The position numbers and the translations under genes are program-made. The notes beneath the pieces were generated by a model. It did not search any database. It saw only the letters and a program-made list of their open reading frames with translations, and was not told the origin of the DNA. Source: Haloarcula nitratireducens (GTDB taxonomy: Archaea > Halobacteriota > Halobacteria > Halobacteriales > Haloarculaceae). Taken from it: a stretch of DNA of 21,520 bases. The stretch lies in NCBI RefSeq assembly GCF_019599505.1, contig NZ_RKLT01000039.1, positions 1 through 21,520 of the forward strand, read 5' to 3'. Shown in pieces: positions 6,185 to 12,052 of this stretch (the first letter of the stretch is position 1; every line of letters begins with the position of its first letter).

Positions 6185-8461
6185 ATGGAGCCGACACAGA
6201 AACAGTTCAACGTCGGCGGGATGTCCTGCTCGTTCTGTGCGGAGAGCATCGAGAAAGCGTACGCCCGCACTGACGGCGTCGAAGACGTCGACGTGAGCCT
6301 CGCCCACGAGGAGGTACTCGTCCAGTACGACGCCGACCGCATCGGCGAGGTCGAGGTAAAGGACACACTCCGTGACCTCGGCTACACCATCCGCGACCAG
6401 GAAAAAGAGAAGCGGTACGAACTGCAGCAGGCCGAGCTCGCCGACGGCAAGCGCCGCCTCGTCTTTGCAGGGAGTGCGTCTATCGTCGTTGCCGCGCTGA
6501 TGGGCTGGATGATCTTCGTGATGGGGCGCTTCGAGTCGGACTCGCTAGCGATGGATCTCGTCGCACTCGCGTTGGCCCTTGGAACGATGTTCGGCCCCGG
6601 CCGCTACATCAAGGAGAAGGCGTACCAGAGTCTCCGTCGGGGCATTCTTAATCAGCACGTCCTGCTAGAGGCGGGCGCGTTCGCTGGATTGCTCGGCGGG
6701 TTCCTCGGCCTGTCCGTCTTCCCCGGGTTCCCGACTGTCCACTTCTTTGCCGTCTCCGTGTTCATCACCACCTATCACATCCTCTCGGAGTACACCAGCC
6801 TCATCGTCCGGACGCGGGCGTCGCAGGCCGTCCAGAGCCTCCTCAACCTCCAACCGGACACTACACGCCGCATTACCGATGACGGCGATGTTGAGGAAGT
6901 GTCGGTGGATGTCCTCGAAGTCGGCGACCGCGTCCGCATCAAACCTGGTGAGAACATCCCCGTCGACGGCGAGGTCGTCGACGGCATGTCGACGGTCGAC
7001 GAGTCGGTTGCCACCGGTGAGTCCATCCCCGAGGAGAAATCTGCAGGCGACGCGGTAATCGGTGGCAGCGTCAACGAGACCGGGACGCTCCTCGTCGAGG
7101 TCACCGCGACCGGTGAGGACGCGTTTCTGAATCAGGTCGCTCACGAGATCGAGGAAGCCCGAGCGATGAAGCCTGGGATCATTCAGCTCGCCGACCGCGT
7201 CCTCCGGTACTTCGTCCCCACCGTTCTGACTATCGCCGCACTGGCCTTCCTGTTCTGGCTGGTCGCACCGCCCGCATGGGGCGCCGGCCCGAACGTTCAG
7301 CGCGGTGCCTTCGCGGCGCTGGCCGCTCTCATCCTCGGATACCCGTGTGCGCTCGGGATGGCGACGCCGTTGGCCCTGATTCGTGGCGGCGGCAAAGCCG
7401 CGAACCACGGTATTCTGATGCGCTCCGGGGACGCCTTCCAGATCTTCCCCGACGTCGACCGTATTGTGCTTGACAAGACTGGCACCATCACCGTCAGTGA
7501 ACCCGCTGTCAGTGAGGTCGTTGGGCTCGAAGGCACCGAGTCCGAGATGTTGGCGACGGCAGCGGGCGCAGAGGCGTTCTCCGAACATCCGCTCGCCGAC
7601 GCGATTCTCGAGTATGCCGACGAGCGCGGCGTAGAGTACACCGACCCCGAGGCGTTCAACTCAGTCACCGGCAAGGGCATCCAAGCGACCGTCGACGGCG
7701 AGGACGTGCTGGTCGGCAAAACGGGCTGGCTCGCCGACGAGGACATCGACTGCTCGCACGCGGCAGACGAGATCGAGCGCCTCCAGCAGCGCGGCCTTAC
7801 GGTTTCGGGCGTCGTCCGCGACGGCGACCTCGTGGGCCTGATCGGCATCGGCGACGAAATCAAGACTGACGCCGCTGCGACCGTCCAGCGAATGCACGAC
7901 GCCGGTATCACGCCTGTCATGATTACCGGCGACAACGAACGCACCGCCAAAGCGGTCGCCAAGGAAGTGGGCATCAACCATGTGATGGCCGACGTGCTGC
8001 CCGACAAGAAGCGTGAAGAGATCGGTCGCCTGCAAGACGAAGGGCACCACGTGGCGATGGTTGGCGACGGCATCAACGACGCGCCGGCACTCACGCAGGC
8101 GGACATAGGTATCGCCATCGGGGCGGGCACCGACATCGCCATCGAGTCCGCGGACATCGTGCTGATGGGCGACCGGCTCGGTGGCGTGATGGACGCCTAC
8201 GAAATCGGGAGGGAAAGCTACCGGAAGACCCGACAGAATCTCGGCGCGGCGTTCGCGTTCAACGGCATCGGGGTCGCCGCCGCGACGACCGGCCTCGTTC
8301 ATCCGGTGTTCGCGATGCTCGCGATGGTTCTGTCCGTGTCGGCTGTACTAGCCAACAGCTTCGCCGGCCAGCTCCGTTCGGGCGAGGGGGTCAACACCGA
8401 TTTCACCATCAAAAACGATGACACGGGCGAGGTCGTAGAAGAAGGAGCGACTGCCGATTAG
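6185..8461 (+). CDS. copA: P1B-type heavy-metal (probably Cu) transporting ATPase with YPC motif
   Basis: 758 residues. One N-terminal HMA domain (1-70) has GMSCSFC (Cys15, Cys18). Membrane helices follow, then the actuator motif TGES (277-280), the phosphorylation site DKTGT (Asp430), the nucleotide-domain SEHP and the hinge GDGIND (627-632), so the catalytic set is complete. The ion-binding helix reads YPCALG (Tyr386-Pro387-Cys388) where copper, zinc and cadmium pumps normally have CPC. The last helices have FN and MVLSVS where Cu(I) pumps have YN and MxxSS. The pump is therefore Cu(I)-like but atypical; Cu(I) is the best guess given the chaperone next door, and Ag or Hg are alternatives. 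The start ATG at 6185 is in frame with the HMA domain; an ATG at 6175 is out of frame. The stop overlaps the chaperone's 3' end by 4 bases. Confidence 0.9.
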   Translation: MEPTQKQFNVGGMSCSFCAESIEKAYARTDGVEDVDVSLAHEEVLVQYDADRIGEVEVKDTLRDLGYTIRDQEKEKRYELQQAELADGKRRLVFAGSASIVVAALMGWMIFVMGRFESDSLAMDLVALALALGTMFGPGRYIKEKAYQSLRRGILNQHVLLEAGAFAGLLGGFLGLSVFPGFPTVHFFAVSVFITTYHILSEYTSLIVRTRASQAVQSLLNLQPDTTRRITDDGDVEEVSVDVLEVGDRVRIKPGENIPVDGEVVDGMSTVDESVATGESIPEEKSAGDAVIGGSVNETGTLLVEVTATGEDAFLNQVAHEIEEARAMKPGIIQLADRVLRYFVPTVLTIAALAFLFWLVAPPAWGAGPNVQRGAFAALAALILGYPCALGMATPLALIRGGGKAANHGILMRSGDAFQIFPDVDRIVLDKTGTITVSEPAVSEVVGLEGTESEMLATAAGAEAFSEHPLADAILEYADERGVEYTDPEAFNSVTGKGIQATVDGEDVLVGKTGWLADEDIDCSHAADEIERLQQRGLTVSGVVRDGDLVGLIGIGDEIKTDAAATVQRMHDAGITPVMITGDNERTAKAVAKEVGINHVMADVLPDKKREEIGRLQDEGHHVAMVGDGINDAPALTQADIGIAIGAGTDIAIESADIVLMGDRLGGVMDAYEIGRESYRKTRQNLGAAFAFNGIGVAAATTGLVHPVFAMLAMVLSVSAVLANSFAGQLRSGEGVNTDFTIKNDDTGEVVEEGATAD

Positions 8462-8664
8462 GCCGTTACGTCGTAGCCTGCGTTTTCGATGGTGGCTTCG
8501 ATATCGTCGTCCGCGAGATCACCCTCGGCGACGAGTTCGACAGTGTCGTCCTCGTGATCGGCTTCGACCCGATTGACGCCTGTGAGGCTCTGAAGGGCGT
8601 TTTTCACGTTCTGTTCGCAGCCGTTGCATGACATACCGGTGACGGAGAGCGTTTTGCGCTCCAT
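8458..8664 (-). CDS. copZ: CopZ-like HMA metallochaperone
   Basis: 68 residues forming a single HMA domain: GMSCNGC with Cys13 and Cys16 for soft-metal binding, the conserved GVNRVEADHEDDTVEL strand region and the final AGYDV. Small proteins of this kind carry Cu(I) in the cytosol and hand it to the HMA domain of the partner P-type ATPase. It converges on the ATPase gene with a 4-base overlap of the two ends. Upstream are an 8-bp palindrome TAGCGCTA (8683-8690) in the core promoter region and ATTACGGTG (8673-8681), which resembles half of the ATPase operator, suggesting shared control. Confidence 0.9.
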   Translation of the reverse strand: MERKTLSVTGMSCNGCEQNVKNALQSLTGVNRVEADHEDDTVELVAEGDLADDDIEATIENAGYDVTA

Positions 8665-8682
8665 ATGCAGGTATTACGGTGC

Positions 8683-8690
8683 TAGCGCTA
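8683..8690. promoter_or_regulatory. palindrome TAGCGCTA in the copZ promoter
   Basis: A perfect 8-bp dyad 19-26 bases upstream of the chaperone ATG, where the promoter of a leaderless gene would be. Possible regulator site. Confidence 0.25.
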
Positions 8691-8980
8691 AGTCCATTAC
8701 GACACAGATAGTAGTGCTACGAGACCGGTACTGCGCCCGTGACGATACTTAGCTTGGAAAGATGCAGACCTCGGAGATCGCAGGCTTCACTATGATGTCT
8801 TGCTCCTCGTGAACAGAGCGAGAAAAGTAGTCAAAATCGAGCCGACATCAATCTATGCATGGCACCGCTCGCTGGTCGCCGCCCCACTGCGCCGCTCTCG
8901 ATTGCTGACCGACCGCAAACATCCTCATCCTATAACAATTCAGAGAAGTACAGAGATTACGGTCCTCACAACGAACCGAA

Positions 8981-9204
8981 CCAATCTTGAGGCTGGATAA
9001 CAGAGCGCTCCGGCAGTATATCGACCGCCTTAGCGGTTTTCGGCCACCAATCCTAAGGTTGGAATAGTAACACGAACTCCGAATCTTCAGGTTGGAATCG
9101 TAACAATTCCTATTATAATATCCTAGAATACAGTATTCACCACTTTGAGACGCTGTACGGCTGCACCTGCGTCTCCAAGGAACACGACGAAATCCTGAGG
9201 CTGG
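8981..9204. repeat. four imperfect palindromic repeats, consensus AATCYTNAGGYTGGA
   Basis: Copies have AATC starting at 8983, 9049, 9082 and 9191. Three are extended to a near-perfect dyad CCAAYCYTRAGGYTGG (e.g. CCAATCCTAAGGTTGG at 9047-9062). Copies 2 and 3 are also followed by AATMGTAACA. Distances between copies are 66, 33 and 109 bases; 33 is about three helical turns, placing the first three on one face of the DNA. The T/A-rich TATTATAATATCC follows copy 3 at 9110-9122. Confidence 0.6.
9024..9040 (+). terminator. terminator-like hairpin ACCGC-CTTA-GCGGT-TTT
   Basis: A perfect 5-bp stem with a four-base loop followed by TTT. It resembles an intrinsic terminator but there is no obvious upstream gene for it to end. 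Confidence 0.25.
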
Positions 9205-9226
9205 ATGTTACGGCTGCAATCCAGCC
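9199..9226. repeat. inverted repeat GGCTGGAT / ATCCAGCC
   Basis: 8-bp perfect arms separated by 12 bases. The left arm overlaps the last palindromic repeat of the cluster. It can form a hairpin on either strand. Confidence 0.5.
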
Positions 9227-9309
9227 CTACGCCGCGCTTCGCGATTTTATGGCTGTCATATCGACTTCTGTACCTCGAAAATCGTCCAAAGGAAGGGTAG
9301 GGTACAGGT

Positions 9310-9329
9310 GTGAAACCAGTGTGTTTCAC
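9310..9329. repeat. inverted repeat GTGAAAC / GTTTCAC
   Basis: 7-bp perfect arms with a 6-base spacer. No gene starts beside it that I can support. Confidence 0.35.
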
Positions 9330-9628
9330 GGGCCGACTGCAAAACGCGTCGAGAGCGAATAACTGTGGTACCTATCAGAATCGAAGAATACGATGTGAGT
9401 GCTGAGGAGTCATCTGGTGGATCTGTCTCAACAGATGAGACCGGCATAGCAGATTCACAGATTCGGACCTACCGTATTATCCCAGAATGCTTGGACTGCT
9501 CGACCACCACGCTGTGCATGACGGTCACGTGCCGTCGATTCCAGCAGACACTATCCGGACGACACCGACAGTCCTCATTTCGAGTGACCCAAGCTGTCTG
9601 TCACACTCGTTGCAGCCGGTATACCCAT

Positions 9629-10850
9629 CTACGGGAGCTCTCGAAGCAGGTTGAGTGACAGTGCGACACCACTGACCAGTAGAAGACCGACCGACAGTCA
9701 CGACCACTGTCGCACGAACCACGAGTTAGCGTCGCCGACAAACATGATCGAACCCACACTGCTACCGATACGACCAGAGTTCGGCGACGCCAGCAGGCCC
9801 ACCTACAAGAGCGCCGACCGGCGGTTGTCGCATCTGGCGATGCATCGAAGGACGTCTTCGTCGTCGCGACCCACTCGACACCCAGTTCGCTCCCCAACGG
9901 TGGACAGCGATACATGCGGCCGACAGTAAAGAGATCGTTGCCGACGGCGTCGACGTGCTCGGAGACAAGACAGACACCCGAGGGCATCAGGATAGCCGGA
10001 CACCCCGCCAGTCGAGACGATGGACACCCTATTGTGTCAATCGTTCCCGTTGACAAGGAGCGCCAGCCGGTAGCTGCCGATAGCCTCCCAGAGCAGTACC
10101 ACACGCCGGACTCGCCGGTCGCAGGCCGACTGCCGATCGATTGTGCTCGACAGCGGCGTACAGCGGCCGTTTCAGCCAGACGTCTTGCCAGACAGAGAGT
10201 ACTGAACTCCCTCGTGAACACCCTCGAACGTCGGGGAGTATCCCGATGGACAGCGACGGCCACCCGTAGGAGAACGTCGGTAGTTCACTGTGAGGCTGTC
10301 GTCGCACTTCGGACAGGTCGCGTATCGCGTCGCAGATGCTTCGGCGTCGCCACGCTTGAGACTGTCCCGATTCTCGCTGACCGTTTGTGCTCGTAGTACA
10401 GCCTTCCCCCGTGGGTCGAAGACAGCGTAGTGTCGTCATCAATCGAGGAGCGCGTGCTCTCGTCGGCGAGGGTAGACCAGACCATGACAGTCCCATCGGC
10501 GGAACTGCCATCCCGTCACGCCGCACCAACGGCTGGTGGAGCTGCCGACGCGGTCACCACGGCTGGAACAGCGAATCACGGCCGATGCCCACCGAAATGA
10601 CACAGCGTCAGCGTCGTCCCCATCAGCGACGTCAGAGACATCAACGACGTAGCACGTGTTCACTAATTCAGTACCCGAAGAGAACTGGAGGGTCGTCGCT
10701 TACTGCCGTCATAGAGCTGCGAGTGTCACTCAGGCGGTCGGGTATCGTGTCTGCAACCCTCGGTCCAGGGTTCTCCAGTTTTGCGAGGAGGCTGCTGGTG
10801 AGGCTCGTGAGACTGTCGTCTCGGTAGCGCTGCTCGCTAGGTGTGACTGA
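9629..10850 (-). pseudogene. multiply frameshifted gene: zinc-ribbon-like segment and C-terminal membrane helix
   Basis: Following the minus strand across frames gives a chain of protein-like pieces in the right order. 10850-10668 encodes about 60 residues including RDDSLTSLTSSLLAKLENPG and ends in TGA. About 10663-10560 gives NTCYVVDVSDVADGDDAD. About 10500-10440 gives VMVWSTLADESTRSSIDDD. 10435-10172 gives VFDPRGKAVLRAQTVSENRD, then CPKCDD and RRCPSGYSPTFEGVHEGVQ (a C4-like zinc ribbon with the fourth ligand lost). About 10050-9790 gives GVCLVSEHVDAVGNDLFTVG. 9742-9629 ends in a membrane helix VGLLLVSGVALSLNLL. At least four frameshifts and two internal stops separate them and no start codon is left. 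I cannot name the family. Confidence 0.45.
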
Positions 10851-10935
10851 TTACAAGGCAACCATCTGCCACAGATGCTAGTTTCACGGACAGACGGCCG
10901 AAAGAGCCGTTAAAGAGAACACGAGTCCTAATCGC

Positions 10936-11541
10936 TTAGTCGGTGTATTCTCGCTTGAACACAAGTGCATAGTGATACGGCGGAAGGTCGACAGTGGCCT
11001 CGAGAACGAACCCTGCCGTATCGAGGACTGTCTGTTCCGTTGTTTCAGGAGACAGTCGTAACTCGGTCGGCGGACCGCGCGGCGTCTCGCGAATCGTAGT
11101 TGCCTCTCGTGGGGAGTCCTCCCAATTGATGACGACGAATCGGCCGCCAGGGTGGAGTGATTCGAAGGCTTGCTGGACGAAGGCAGCTGTTTCGTCGATG
11201 CCATGGAAGGTGTTCGCCATCAAAACGACATCGACGGGTTCTGGGAGTTGGGCCGATAACTGTCGAGCGTCGCCGTTGATTGTGATGAGATTCTCGATAC
11301 CTTGTAGGGCAGCAATCTGTGAGAGCTCTGCTAACAGAGAGTCGTCGATATCTAGCGCATAAACCGACGCAGGAGCGGCAACTCGAGCCGCCGGGAGCGC
11401 AAAGTAGCCGTTTCCGGATCCGATTTCAGCAATCGTGTCTCTCGATTTCAGACCGAGTTCACGGAGTGTTTCCCCGGGAGTCGGCCACAGTCTCCCCCAC
11501 CAGTCCCAATCGGGCTATCGTGTATTCTGAAACCGTTCCAT
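10936..11541 (-). pseudogene. SAM-dependent methyltransferase, complete except for an in-frame TAG at codon 9
   Basis: From the ATG at 11541 the frame reads MERFQNTR, a TAG stop (11517-11515), then PDWDWWGRLWPTPGETL and on without interruption to TAA/TAG-type stop at 10936, about 201 codons in all. It is a class I methyltransferase: motif I EIGSGNGYFAL, the acidic ribose-binding end of strand 2 VYALDID, GDARQL, then VDVVLMANTFHGI, and a C-terminal half with LHPGGRFVVINWEDSP. After the TAG there is no ATG, GTG or TTG before the far-downstream TTG at 11223, which would omit the cofactor site. A TATA-like TTTTACT at 11563-11569 fits a leaderless start at 11541. It is most simply a recent nonsense mutation (CAG to TAG) of an otherwise intact gene; substrate unknown. 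Confidence 0.7.
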
Positions 11542-11562
11542 AGATTGGATCGGGAGTCCATG

Positions 11563-11569
11563 AGTAAAA
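11563..11569 (-). promoter_or_regulatory. putative TATA box of the methyltransferase gene
   Basis: TTTTACT on the minus strand, 22-28 bases before the ATG at 11541. Its preservation argues that the gene was lost recently. Confidence 0.3.
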
Positions 11570-11740
11570 CCCTTCCCTCAGACTGACAGCGCCGTTTCCT
11601 TGAACTGTGTCCCGTTCGCAGCTCATGCGGTACTACCCAACAGTCGGGTCTCGAACCAGTTATGTCGGTAGGAATTTGCCGCGGTCATCGTCAAGTTGAG
11701 CTATCGTCACACCCCGGCGTCGAGATGTATCGAGTATGTT

Positions 11741-11820
11741 GGGTGTCCGAGGTATCGACATTCGTTCGGGTGTCCTCAGTGTATCACGCTCCGGTCGGGT
11801 GTCCCCCTATTATCGCATTG
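11741..11820. repeat. three iteron-like repeats built on GGGTGTCC
   Basis: GGGTGTCC begins at 11741, 11768 and 11797 (27 and 29 bases apart). Each is followed 12-14 bases later by TATCR (11753, 11782, 11811), so the unit is about 28 bases. A more degenerate copy may precede them at about 11710-11735. Confidence 0.5.
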
Positions 11821-11855
11821 ATTCAGTTCCGGGTAGAGTGGGGACATAGAGGGTC

Positions 11856-11871
11856 GAAGCGGTTTCGCTTC
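11856..11871. repeat. perfect hairpin GAAGCG-GTTT-CGCTTC
   Basis: 6-bp perfect arms with a four-base loop, between the two repeat arrays. Confidence 0.45.
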
Positions 11872-11900
11872 AAATCAGAACATAATCGCACGACTGAACG

Positions 11901-11994
11901 GCTTCGAGGTGCTTCGAAGTAGGGTTCGAAGTAGGCTTCGAGGTAGGTTTTCAGAGGGTGGGCAGAATCCTACTTCGAAGGGCTACTTCGAAAG
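11901..11994. repeat. TTCGAAGTAGG repeat array with inverted copies
   Basis: Four tandem units of the type GCTTCGARGTAGG (starting 11901, 11911, 11924 and 11935) are followed, after a 21-base spacer, by two units in opposite orientation (11969-11980 and 11981-11992). CTTCGAAGTAGG at 11912-11923 is the exact reverse complement of 11969-11980, so a 12-bp stem can form. TTCGAA is itself palindromic. The array could bind a dimeric protein or be a transfer or replication origin element. Confidence 0.6.
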
Positions 11995-12052
11995 TGGATT
12001 CGTCGGGTTTGGGCCCGAGTCAAGTAGGGCAGACTAGGGCCGTGAACTATAC

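Larger units (their letters stand above)
8691..9628. other. 0.9-kb stretch without a convincing gene; palindromic repeats
   Basis: Frames here are short and of poor composition. The notable content is a set of four related palindromic repeats (8981-9204), a terminator-like hairpin at 9024-9040 and several inverted repeats (9199-9226, 9310-9329). The repeat/hairpin cluster followed by a GC-rich inverted element could be the eroded end of an insertion sequence. No transposase remnant was identified. Confidence 0.4.
11570..12052. other. 0.5-kb non-coding, repeat-rich stretch beyond the transfer operon
   Basis: No supported gene. It contains a three-copy GGGTGTCC array, a hairpin, and a TTCGAAGTAGG array in both orientations (listed separately), ending about 60 bases past the stop of the coupling-protein gene. 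Such density of short repeats in a small gap is typical of plasmid origins, oriT or partition sites. Confidence 0.5.

Noticed and set aside
6052..6366. N-terminal extension of the ArsR-type regulator
   Set aside because: It crosses the ATPase promoter and its start of coding, and has no domain; the ATG at 6051 starts a normal-length regulator.
6665..8302. Long antisense frames inside the ATPase gene
   Set aside because: Shadows of the coding strand; no domain content.
8763..8811. Short frame with GFTMMSCSS resembling an HMA metal-binding loop
   Set aside because: Only 16 codons, lacks the second cysteine of CxxC and any HMA fold; likely chance.
8981..9204. CRISPR array
   Set aside because: Four short palindromes at unequal spacing with no uniform spacers.
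9601..10263. 220-codon minus-strand frame as an intact gene
   Set aside because: Its Trp/Cys/Arg/Ser-rich first and last parts look out of frame; only the middle is protein-like, which fits the frameshifted pseudogene better.
11515..11517. TAG read as pyrrolysine in the methyltransferase
   Set aside because: Not a methylamine methyltransferase, the site is in the variable N-terminus, and no pyl genes are in the window; a nonsense mutation is simpler.
11910..11935. tRNA T-arm (GGTTCGAA-like) as part of a tRNA or att site
   Set aside because: The TTCGAA belongs to the repeat array; no acceptor stem, anticodon arm or CCA-adjacent pairing around it.
11701..11990. CRISPR array
   Set aside because: Repeats are 8-13 bases, imperfect, in mixed orientation, and units are too short; no cas genes nearby.
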